Below, in pieces: positions 12,370 through 21,252 of a stretch of 64,000 bases of DNA (position 1 is its first letter; every line of letters starts with the position of its first letter). The position numbers and the translations under genes are program-made. This stretch comes from Diphasiastrum complanatum. Lineage: Eukaryota > Streptophyta > Lycopodiopsida > Lycopodiales > Lycopodiaceae. The stretch covers positions 58,665,600-58,729,599 of the forward strand of contig CM055096.1 of the NCBI GenBank assembly GCA_029204225.1, read 5' to 3'. The notes beneath the pieces are model-generated. The model did not search any database. It worked only from the letters and a program-made list of their open reading frames with translations, and had not been told where the DNA came from.

Positions 12370-12768
12370 ACAATACACAAAGCAATGCTTACAATGGAGG
12401 AAGAAACTATGACAATGATCTATTGATCTCTCTCAACAATACAATAAGTTTCTCCAACCTGTTTCTCCACACATTTTCTACTATTTATGGATGAGAAAAA
12501 TGACTCTCTCTCCTCTCTCTAAAAGGTACTTGACCCTAAATATTCCCTATATAGGAAAAATAGCTAAAAATGACATATATGACCAAAATACATCAAAATG
12601 ATCTCATTTTGAAGGGTCTGAAGTTTGACACTTCTTCATACTGAAACAATATAGTAAATAAAAAATTTTAGGCCTGGTTCACACGTGTGAAACTCCAGTA
12701 CCAAAACTATGTACAAAAATTGCCAATTTAGGCCTCAAACTAGCTAGGAAATGTTGAAAATTTTCACA
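12370..12768 (-). repeat. truncated 5' LTR of the 10192-12768 element
   Basis: Matches the inner-to-outer part of 10192-10849 from GACAATACACAAAGCAATGC to TTTTCACA. Its other ~260 bp and the PBS are lost at the junction with leader sequence at about 12369. The CACGTG palindrome is at 12678-12691. Confidence 0.85.
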
Positions 12769-12773
12769 CTCCC

Positions 12774-13224
12774 AACAGTAGCCTACCACTTTTGAAAACC
12801 TCTTAAGATCATACACAAAAGCTTGAAGACAATACACAAAGCAATGCTCTCAATGGAGGAAGAAACTGTGACAATGATCTATTGATCTCTCTCAACAATA
12901 CAATAAGTTTCTCCAACCTGTTCTCCACGAATTTTAGCTTAATATAGGTGAGAGATATGACTCCCTCTCCTCTCTCTAGAACTTAGGACCCAATTTTAGG
13001 GCACCAATAGCCTAAAATAGCCAATTTTGGCCTATATGTCCAAATAACATGATTTTGGTGTCATTTCAAAGGTCCTGAAGTTTGGGACTTCTTCAATACG
13101 AAATATATACTAAAATAAAAGTATCTAGGCCTCTTTCACACGTGTGAAAGTTAGATCCAAAACTATGTATAAAAATTGCCAATTTAGGCCTCAAACTAGC
13201 TAGGAAATGTTGACAATTTTCACA
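12774..13224 (-). repeat. right piece of an older LTR subfamily
   Basis: Shares GAGGAAGAAACTGTGACAAT and the terminal GCCTCAAACTAGCTAGGAAA...TTTTCACA block with its neighbours, but differs across the middle, so it is a distinct subfamily. It carries an 18-bp perfect palindrome around CACGTG at 13133-13150. With 10117-10191 it forms the LTR into which the 10192 element inserted. Confidence 0.75.
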
Positions 13225-13789
13225 GATAGAAAAGCATATCGCTACTATATTGCACTAAAGCACAACAAAATGGCAATCACAACCAGAATGACGGCATAAC
13301 TGGGAGGCTCAAAATCATTCGTCTCATGGACGGAGCATCACATAGAGCGTGTTGGGATGATCCATTTATAGATTGCATCCATGTATTAATTATAATAAAT
13401 GTTTGTAATCTAATTAGGCAAGCCGTTGTACTTGGAAATATTGGCTTGAGATGACAACTACACATTGTGTACATAGTCAACCCGTAGGGAATGTTGACGC
13501 GGATGAGGGCATCACAATTCTCTCACTTCGCCTTTTAGGGAAAGTGGTTTTCTCTCACTTCACAAATTCAAGGAAGTGGCTGGGAATGTTCGTCATTCAA
13601 AATAGATGACCTTCAACATTTTCTCTCTCTTCGCATTTTGCGAATAAGCCGAAAGTGCCCTAAAACAGTTTAACTCTTAAAAATAGCCCAATGAGCTCAT
13701 ATTTGATAACAAAGTCAAACTAATATTAAGGATAACCACTGAATTTAGTTGGAATTCAGGAAAACTTTGTAATCTCTAGATGTTGTTAT
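13225..13789. other. no feature recognised
   Basis: Spacer between an LTR fragment and a decayed copia protease fragment. Open frames are short and featureless. Confidence 0.5.
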
Positions 13790-14324
13790 TCTACACCCTC
13801 TTCTTCACTTGACTCTCCTTGAGCCATGCAAGCTCCATGACACCAACAACATTAGAAGCACTTCCATTCACACTTGAAACATCATTCTTCACATTAACAT
13901 CATAACCAATATAAATGGGTTTGAGATTTAGGTGTTCTCTCCTCTTGAGAAACAAGTTCACCTTTGGCTTCAATTACATCCACATTGTGATTAGCTCTCA
14001 TACAAATGTCAAGTTTGAAAAGCCTACCTTCTCTAATACCTTTGACAATGACATCTCCATTCTTGTTGATAAAGAAAGCATTGCAATCAAACTTGACATC
14101 ACATCCATTGTCAATCAAGTGACTTACATTCAACAAGTTTCTAGACATTGAAGGAACATACAAGACATCTTGAAGTTTTGGCCTCCTTCTTGACTCAGGC
14201 CAAATAGGAATTGTTCCTATTCCTTGAATATGCATCATGATGTGAGAGCTCACCCCACTATCAATCCAGCAAGGATTCTCCTCCATTGAAATTGATGACG
14301 TACACATGGGTGTCATGAATGGCT
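13790..14324 (-). pseudogene. old copia protease fragment, host of a later insertion
   Basis: The minus-strand frame 13900-14316 contains the aspartic protease motif WIDSGVSSH, then GIGTIPI, DVLYVPSMSRNLLNVS and KLFKLD-like text. It is aligned with the intact element's protease but lacks ~30 residues after the active site. The younger copia element inserted at 14325. The continuation of this fragment past the insertion is now at 36165 and leftwards, because of the inversion described below. Read across the restored junction, the frame gives E-P-F-M-T before the protease, matching the E-S-L-V-M-T of relatives. Confidence 0.7.
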
Positions 14325-14979
14325 TGTGAAAAATACAGATCCTAAGTGGATCTAAACTCCAAGATCATTGGCTTGAATGCTTGCACTCCAAACTACATAA
14401 GCTAGGAATTGGCAACACATTCTATGCTACCTAGAATGCAAAGAACTTGATCAAAAAGCATTTATCACAAATGGAAACTTCCATAAACATCAAGTACGGC
14501 CCAAAATAGCATTATACAGTCCATAATACATCAGCCTACCACTTTTGGAAAGCACCTAAGATCATACACAATAGCTTGAAGACAATACACACAACAATGC
14601 TCTCAATGGAGGAAGAAACAATGACAATGATCTATTGATCTCAATGAAGCATACAAAAGGTTTCTCCAACCTGTTCTCCACGACTTCCCTACTATTTATG
14701 GATGAGGAAGATGACTCTCTCTCCTCTCTCTAGAAGGTACTTGACCCTAGATATTCCCTATATAGGAAAAATAGCTAAAAATGGCTTATATGACCAAAAT
14801 ACATCAAAATGGTCTCATTTTGAAGGGTATGAAGTTTGACACTTCATCATACTGAAAAAATACAGTAAATAAAAACATTGTGGCCTGGTTGACACGTGTG
14901 AAACTCCAGAACCAAAACTATTTACAATTTTAGCCAATTTAGGCCTCAAACTAGCTAGGAAATGTTGACAATTTTCACA
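14325..14979 (-). repeat. 3' LTR of the split copia element
   Basis: 655 bp, the same length as both LTRs of the intact copy. By eye it has two differences from its partner at 36166-36820. One of them (GGTTGACACG) breaks the CACGTG-centred palindrome. Confidence 0.95.
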
Positions 14980-17900
14980 CTCCCTCTTCAACATTGGATG
15001 CTAGTTTCAACATAGTCTTTGAGCACATTCCAAGATTAGATCTATGCATTAAATATAGGTCCTTTCCCAATGGTTTGGTGAAGATATCAGCCACACACTC
15101 CTTTGAAGAGACATGTTGAAGCTCCACCTCTTTGGCAATGACTTGATCTCTCACAAAATGGTGAGCAATCTCAATGTGCTTGCTCCTTGCATGAAAAACA
15201 GGATTGCTTGCCAAGCTTTGGGCTGAAAGGTTATCACAAAGTATGATTGGAGTCTTCTCTGGTTCCAGCAAGTGAAGATCCAATAACATCCTCTTGATCC
15301 AAAGAATCTCCTTGGTGGATGTTGTTAATGCCTTGTACTCGGCTTCGGTGGAAGATAGAGAGATAGTTGGTTGCTTCTTTGATAGCCATGAGACCACTCC
15401 ATCTCCAAGATAGATTGCAAAGGCACTTGTTGACTTCCTATCCATTTGATCACCTGCAAAATCTGAATCTGAAAATCCACAAAGGTTAGGTGTAGTACCT
15501 CCATACAAGATGCCAAAATCTCTAGATCCCGAGATGTATCTAAGTACTCTCTTTCCTAGCTTCCAATGAGCCTCACTAGGATCTTGCATAAATTGACTTA
15601 GTTTACCAACCACAAAGCTTAGATCAGGTCTTGTGATGGTTAACCATATAAGAGATCCTATTAGCTTTCTATAGAGAGTAATGTCCTTGAAGGATCTTTC
15701 ATTACTTCTTGTAGTTAGCTTTACATTTGATTCCATAGGAGTAGAAACAACTTTACAATCTTCCATATGAAACCTTTTTAGAATAGAGTTAACATACTTT
15801 TCTTGACATATGAATGTAGATTTAGAAGTTCTAATAATCTCTATTCCTAAGATATAATGAAGTTTACCAAGATCTTGAATTTCAAACTCTCTTTTGAGTG
15901 CCATCTTGATTTCATCTATATCTAGATTGTTACCACCACTTAAGATAATGTCATCAACATAGATCAAAAGTAAAGTGATATCATTTTCATTCAATCTAAA
16001 GTAGAGAGAATGATCATACTCACTCATAACAAAGTTTTGAGAAAGTAAGAAGGAATTGAGCTTAGCATACCAACTCCTTGGTGCTTGCTTTAGCCCATAC
16101 AAACTCTTTTGGAGATAGCACACATGATTAGGCTCATCATGTGAAACATAGCCCTCGGGTTGCTCCATGTAAATATCTTCTTCAAGATCACCATTCAAGA
16201 AGGCATTAGTAACATCCATTTGCCACATATCCCAATCATAAAGAGTTGCAAGAGAGATTAGGATTCGAATAGTTACCATCTTTGCCACGGGTGCAAAGGT
16301 CTCATCATAGTCAATACCATATTCTTGAGCATACCCCTTTGCCACCAACCTTGCCTTGTACTTGTTGATTGATCCATCTTGATTTGTCTTGATCTTGAAG
16401 ATCCACTTACAACCAATTGCCTTCTTGTCCTTTGGAAGCTTTACCAACCTCCATGTGTTGCTTTTGATGAGTGCTTGATGCTCATGATCCATGGCTTGGA
16501 TCCATTCCTTCTTTTGAATTGCTTCACCTACACAAGTTGGTTCATCAAAAGAGGTAAGAAAAGCAAGGTTAGAGTTGTCCACCACTTGCTTTCCTTTTTC
16601 ATCATAGGTTAGCCTTGATGGCTTAGCCCTTTGCCTTTGAGTCTTCCTTGAAGTTTGCTTTGGAGTGGCATCTCCATCTTCATCCAAGACATCTTGCACA
16701 TCATGATGATTAGTAGGCACATCAACATCAACATCAACAACATTGGAAACATTCTCTTCATGAAAGATGACATCCCTACTTATGACAACTTTCTTTGTAG
16801 AAGGAATGTACACTTTGTAAGCCTTGCTTACTTCACTATAGCCAACAAACACACCCTTCTTTGATGAAGGATCTTCTTTAGTTCTATCATCAAGTGTGAT
16901 ATTGACAAAACATGTACATCCAAAGATCCTACAATGCTTGACACTCGGCCTTCTACCATAAAGAACCTCATGAGGAGTTTTACCATCCAAGGAAGCACTT
17001 GTCCATCTATTACATAGATAGTTAGCACATGCTAAAGCTTCCCCCCAAAAAGACTTAGCAAGATTAGCATGTAGTCTCATTGCCTTGGCACATTCACAAA
17101 GGGTTCTATTCTTCCTCTCGGCCACTCCATTCTGTTGTGGAGTCCTAGGACTAGACATCTCCCTCTTAATCCCATGTGCTATACAAAAGTCTTTGAACCT
17201 ATTTGAGGTGTATTCCCCTCCATTATCTGATCTTAAGCATTTGATCTTTGTATTGAATTGGTTTTCCATTTCATTCTTGAACTTGACAAATGCAGCAAAC
17301 ACTTCATCCTTACTTTTAAGAAGATAGATCCAAGTATACCTACTAAAGTCATCAATGAAAGTTGCATACATCTTTGCCCCACCATTGCTAGTTGTACTAG
17401 AAGAATGAATATCAGAATGCACAAGTTGAAAAGCTTCTTTAGATCTAGAAGTAGATCTAGAATAAGCAAGTCTATGAGATTTGGACAAGGCACAATGTTC
17501 ACAAACACTATTGTTTGCAACAAGACTTTTAGGGAGACCAAGAACAAGCTCTTTCTTTGCCATTACCTCCAAAGATTTGAAGTTGGGATGGCCCAACCTC
17601 TTGTGCCAAACTTCTTGGTTTGTCAATTGCTCCCTAGCCATACATCCTTCATGATTAGAGATCACACATGCATCAAGCTTGAAAAGTTTACCATGCCTCC
17701 TACCTTGAGCAATCAAGGATCCACATTTACTTATCAAACATGCATCTCCAATGAACTCCACATCAAGTCCTTTGTCAATCATTTGACTTACACTAAGCAA
17801 ATTCTTAGTGATTGAAGGAATGTACAAAACATTTTCAAGATTTGCTTTCCTATTTGTTGAAAGGGAAATAGGAATAGTGCCTATGCCTTTGATGTCACAT

Positions 17901-18475
17901 TGACCATCATTTGCAGTGTAGATGATGTTACCTTCTCCCTCATAAGACAATAAGGATGTAAAGTATTCCTTATGTCTTGTCATGTGAGATGAGGCTCCAC
18001 TATCAATCCACCAAGGATCATTATCATCTATGTTGGCTAACAAAGTTGAAGTCATAACAAGTGATTCACATGTGTTATGTTCTTCCTCATCTATTGTAAG
18101 ATTTCCTTGCCTCTCTCCTTGCTCTCTTTTCTTCTTATAACATTCATTTGCAAAATGACCTTTTATCCCACAATAAAAGCACTTGAACTTTGACTTATTG
18201 TTCTTAGTAGAAGAGGAAGAGGAAGAGTGATCATCATGATCAAAGTTACCACCTTTGGACCATTTCCCTTTGCCTTTACCTTTGCCCTTGAATTTGCCTT
18301 TTGTGAAGAAAGCCTCTTCACCTCCACCTTGCAAGGATGCACCATCAAGCTTTGATTGCAACCTATGTTCTTCAGCCAATAAGATTTCTTGCAAGTCAAC
18401 CACACTTGGCAAGACTCTTTGAATGGCAAAACTTTGCACAAGGTTAGCATGTTCATTTAGCAAACCATTCAACAT
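14975..18475 (-). CDS. 5'-truncated Gag-Pol polyprotein of the split copia element
   Basis: The 1166-codon frame opens at an internal Met equivalent to residue 152 of the intact 1317-aa Gag-Pol; homologous codons continue to 18533. It retains the gag C-terminus, the CCHC zinc knuckle (CFYCGIKGHFANEC), protease WWIDSGASSH, integrase (HHCC and DD35E: HSDIH, RSDNGGEY, NGVAERKN), RT with YVDDIILSG, and RNase H ending in ADIFTKPL and NVEEGV. There are no internal stops. Only a handful of residues differ from the intact copy. The stop codon is formed by the first LTR bases. With the 5' LTR, PBS and first ~132 Gag residues displaced ~18 kb away, it should not be expressed as a unit. Confidence 0.9.
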   Translation of the reverse strand: MLNGLLNEHANLVQSFAIQRVLPSVVDLQEILLAEEHRLQSKLDGASLQGGGEEAFFTKGKFKGKGKGKGKWSKGGNFDHDDHSSSSSSTKNNKSKFKCFYCGIKGHFANECYKKKREQGERQGNLTIDEEEHNTCESLVMTSTLLANIDDNDPWWIDSGASSHMTRHKEYFTSLLSYEGEGNIIYTANDGQCDIKGIGTIPISLSTNRKANLENVLYIPSITKNLLSVSQMIDKGLDVEFIGDACLISKCGSLIAQGRRHGKLFKLDACVISNHEGCMAREQLTNQEVWHKRLGHPNFKSLEVMAKKELVLGLPKSLVANNSVCEHCALSKSHRLAYSRSTSRSKEAFQLVHSDIHSSSTTSNGGAKMYATFIDDFSRYTWIYLLKSKDEVFAAFVKFKNEMENQFNTKIKCLRSDNGGEYTSNRFKDFCIAHGIKREMSSPRTPQQNGVAERKNRTLCECAKAMRLHANLAKSFWGEALACANYLCNRWTSASLDGKTPHEVLYGRRPSVKHCRIFGCTCFVNITLDDRTKEDPSSKKGVFVGYSEVSKAYKVYIPSTKKVVISRDVIFHEENVSNVVDVDVDVPTNHHDVQDVLDEDGDATPKQTSRKTQRQRAKPSRLTYDEKGKQVVDNSNLAFLTSFDEPTCVGEAIQKKEWIQAMDHEHQALIKSNTWRLVKLPKDKKAIGCKWIFKIKTNQDGSINKYKARLVAKGYAQEYGIDYDETFAPVAKMVTIRILISLATLYDWDMWQMDVTNAFLNGDLEEDIYMEQPEGYVSHDEPNHVCYLQKSLYGLKQAPRSWYAKLNSFLLSQNFVMSEYDHSLYFRLNENDITLLLIYVDDIILSGGNNLDIDEIKMALKREFEIQDLGKLHYILGIEIIRTSKSTFICQEKYVNSILKRFHMEDCKVVSTPMESNVKLTTRSNERSFKDITLYRKLIGSLIWLTITRPDLSFVVGKLSQFMQDPSEAHWKLGKRVLRYISGSRDFGILYGGTTPNLCGFSDSDFAGDQMDRKSTSAFAIYLGDGVVSWLSKKQPTISLSSTEAEYKALTTSTKEILWIKRMLLDLHLLEPEKTPIILCDNLSAQSLASNPVFHARSKHIEIAHHFVRDQVIAKEVELQHVSSKECVADIFTKPLGKDLYLMHRSNLGMCSKTMLKLASNVEEGV

Positions 18476-18530
18476 AACTTGGACTATTTCACCATCTTTT
18501 ATGTTCTCATCAATGCATGCTAAATCATCA

Positions 18531-18698
<168 letters not shown>

Positions 18699-18735
18699 CA
18701 TGAATGAGTCTATTGTGGGTGATTGGATATGGAAA

Positions 18736-18912
18736 TCAAGATTAACTACATCTAATCATTCTATTTGGATTTTTTTCTTTTAGAAGCAAGCAAGAGATTA
18801 ACTTCATCTAATCATTCTATTTGGATTTTTCCTTTTAGAAGCAAGTGAGAGGTTAAACTTCATCTAATTATTCTATTTGGATTTTTCCTTTTAGAAACAA
18901 GTGAGAGATTAA
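18736..18912. repeat. 56-bp tandem repeat, three copies
   Basis: The unit has TCTAATCATTCTATTTGGATTTTT at its core, with starts at 18751, 18807 and 18863. Its period is 56 bp, with few mismatches. Confidence 0.9.
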
Positions 18913-18929
18913 CTTCAAAGTATCGTGGC

Positions 18930-19103
18930 ACTCATCCTATTGCTCAATATCTACTGGCCAAACTATACTTGAAGTGTCATAAGGGTCAAATATTAAAGCA
19001 TTTCCAAAAAACACTTTAAAGAGTTTACCTCTCATACTCTTGGATTCTCTGTGTGCACTCCATTGGCCCAAATATGATCGTTGACAATCCTCCTTTTCCG
19101 AAT
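18930..19103 (-). pseudogene. CACTA transposase-associated domain, distal part
   Basis: Read on the minus strand from 19103, the sequence continues the frame of 24157-24269 once the copia insertion is removed: RKRRIVNDHIWANGV, then a Trp-to-stop change just after PRV. The (V/I)-x-x-HI-x-x-x-G spacing is that of the plant transposase-associated domain (PF13963) of En/Spm TNP2-like proteins. After this it decays. Function is lost. Confidence 0.6.
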
Positions 19104-19916
19104 TGTGAGAAATTGGCAAAATTCTAGCTTGGTCTTTTTATGATAGAAGTTTGTAAGTGAACCTCACATGTGTGGAGGATGTTCCCACGTGTGGAGAATT
19201 GTAAAGTAAATCAAAATTTTTGATATAGGGGTCTCATAGAATTTCATAGTCAAGCATTTAGGTGTAGGATGTTGATAAATTTGGTATAGATGGCAAATTA
19301 TCCATTTCCACTTGTAATGCCACTATTGAGCCAAAATAGAGCCAAACTTGTGCCAATTAGAGTGTAGACAAGTGTCATGCTTTTGTTTGATGAAGCTTAA
19401 GAGGTCCAATAGGATTTAGAGGTGGAACCTTGTGAGGTCCAATAGAAAATTGAGGTGTGCTTGAATATAGTCCAATAGAATTTAGAGGTGCATGGATCAA
19501 TGGTCCAATAGGATTAAGAGGTGGCAAAGTGTGATCCAATCATAGTTAAGCATAGTGGTAGCTCATGAATCTATTAGTATCATTGTACTCCTCATTTTGG
19601 ATCTAATTGATTTTGAGATTGAGTGGATTTTGAGTGTCATTGAATTTCTAGCTTTCTCTCTCTACCCGAGAGCTCATGATGGTTTTTCTCTCTCTACCCG
19701 AGGAGAGCAGCTTGTTTTTACTTAGAATACTTTTGGAACACTTCCCACACGTGTGAGTGAGAGTTGGAAGTGATTGAATGAATGTAGTAGTGTGTTTTTG
19801 CCATAGAATCAAAGATAGATCTTGAATCTCAATCTTGTCTTGATCTTGGTGCATCTACACACCTTAGGAGATCACAAGTACATGTAGTGGACAATCCACA
19901 CGTGTGAAATTCAACA
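19104..19916 (+). repeat. 5' LTR of the RT-less element
   Basis: 813 bp, TGTGAGAA...TTCAACA. It contains several CACATGTGTG/CACACGTGTG motifs (near 19166, 19747 and 19898). It is 20 bp longer than its partner because of a GAGGAGAGCAGC-containing segment near 19700. Confidence 0.93.
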
Positions 19917-19929
19917 TGGTATCAGATCC
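19917..19929 (+). promoter_or_regulatory. primer-binding site, initiator tRNA-Met type
   Basis: TGGTATCAGATCC directly abuts the LTR. It matches the common plant copia PBS TGGTATCAGAGC except at one position. Confidence 0.85.
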
Positions 19930-20667
19930 TACCTAAGGTTACCATGCATTTTGATCCATTTGAGTGAAAACTATTCATCAATCTTGAGCTAGAAATTGTC
20001 AAGGCCCATTTTCCTAGCTATCTTGTTCAATTTTGGATCAAAAGAGATCAAAAGGACATTGATTGGGTCTGACCTGGTACTGTAGGGAATCAGGTGCTCA
20101 GACACGTGTGAGGAACATTTAATTTCAGTTTGGGAGTTCTCTTTCACATTTGATCCAAAAATCTTGCTAGATAGCTTGTTTTGAAGCTATTTTTGTCTAG
20201 TTTCTGATGCAATCAGTTTCATTCCATTTGGTTGAGCCAATCAAAAGTTATAAGCTTTTGAAGAGGGTTAGGTAGGGCACCTAGACCTGGGTGGACACAT
20301 TTGTTTTGGTCAAAAGATTGCTTCTTTGATCCAAAATCACAGTTGAATGCTTACCAATCTCATCTATATGTGATCTAGGCATTGTTTTGAGATCTTAGCC
20401 ATTTTGTTTCATGCAATATCATTGTATTTGAGTCAAATTTGGTTTCTTAGTGTATTTTACACGTGCTAAGAGTGTTTGATCTTGCCCATACTCTATCATT
20501 TGATGTGAAGTAGATCTAGTTTTGGAGAGATTGAGATAGCTAGTGAGAATCATCTCACAGTTTGTTGCAAGATCTTGCATAGGAGATGGTAGCACACCAT
20601 TATTGGATCCTATAGTGAGAGAGAAGTAACATTTTTTGTTCATCACTTTTATTTATCTCCACTTTAC

Positions 20668-21252
20668 ATGACTTCAATGAGTTCATACTTGTTGCAACCA
20701 AGTGAGAGATTGTCTACTTCCAATTATTCAATATGGAAGTTGAGGATAGAATCCATCTTGATACTCCAAGATGTGATGGACATTGTACTTGGGATTGAGG
20801 AGGAGCCTCAAGTCCTTCAAGAAGTACAAAAATACAAGAAGAGAGCTAGGATGTCTCTCCACTACATTAAGATGAATGTCTCTAATGAGATATTGAGGGA
20901 GATTGGTGATTGTTCTACATCCAAGGAAGCTTGGGATTGTCTCAAGTCCATCTATGAGGCTAAAAACACCTCTAGGCTCCTCACTCTTAGAAATCAAATA
21001 TTCCAAAGTAGTCAAAAGAGTGATGAGAGTGCATCTAATTATGTTTTGAGAGTCAAGGATATTCATAGGGAGCTTGCATGTATTGGTGACTCAATCAATC
21101 AAAGTGAGCTAGTCCAAGTCATTCTCAATGGCTTGAGAGATGAATATGACAACCTTGTCCAATCCTATGCTATTAAGGAGGAGCTGCCAAGTTTGGAGGC
21201 CCTTCAAAGTGTGCTTATTTCTGAAGAATCAAGACAAGAGACAAACTCTTGA
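20668..21252 (+). CDS. Gag of the RT-less copia-like element
   Basis: 194 codons starting MTSMSSYLLQPSERLSTSNY, homologous over its whole length to the Gag N-terminus of the intact copia at 57 kb. Shared landmarks are SNYSIWK, HYIKMNVSNEIL, SKEAWDCL, LRNQIFQS, ELVQVILNGL and LPSLEAL. This is the UBN2/retrotran_gag capsid-like domain that forms the virus-like particle. The frame ends at TGA 21250-21252, where copia Gag normally continues into the zinc knuckle. The knuckle is encoded in the -1 frame, which overlaps the stop by a few bases. This is either a simple frameshift mutation or a frameshift site; no classical slippery sequence stands out. Confidence 0.85.
   Translation: MTSMSSYLLQPSERLSTSNYSIWKLRIESILILQDVMDIVLGIEEEPQVLQEVQKYKKRARMSLHYIKMNVSNEILREIGDCSTSKEAWDCLKSIYEAKNTSRLLTLRNQIFQSSQKSDESASNYVLRVKDIHRELACIGDSINQSELVQVILNGLRDEYDNLVQSYAIKEELPSLEALQSVLISEESRQETNS

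Larger units (their letters stand above)
10192..12768 (-). mobile_element. internally deleted copia element, TGTGAAAA family, minus strand
   Basis: Flanked by a perfect 5-bp target duplication CTCCC (10187-10191 and 12769-12773). The 3' LTR is 10192-10849. The 5' LTR is reduced to 12370-12768. Internally only RNase H and part of RT remain. The coding sequence jumps near 12161 straight to leader sequence equivalent to ~62300-62560 of the intact copy, so gag, protease, integrase and the start of RT are deleted. The PBS and the adjoining part of the 5' LTR are also missing. The LTRs show many more mismatches than the intact copy's, so it is older. It was inserted into a still older LTR of the same broad family. 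Confidence 0.88.

Noticed and set aside
17258-17815. 185-codon plus-strand frame (repeated at 60007-60564)
   Set aside because: It is the antisense shadow of the copia integrase coding region and is present wherever that region is.
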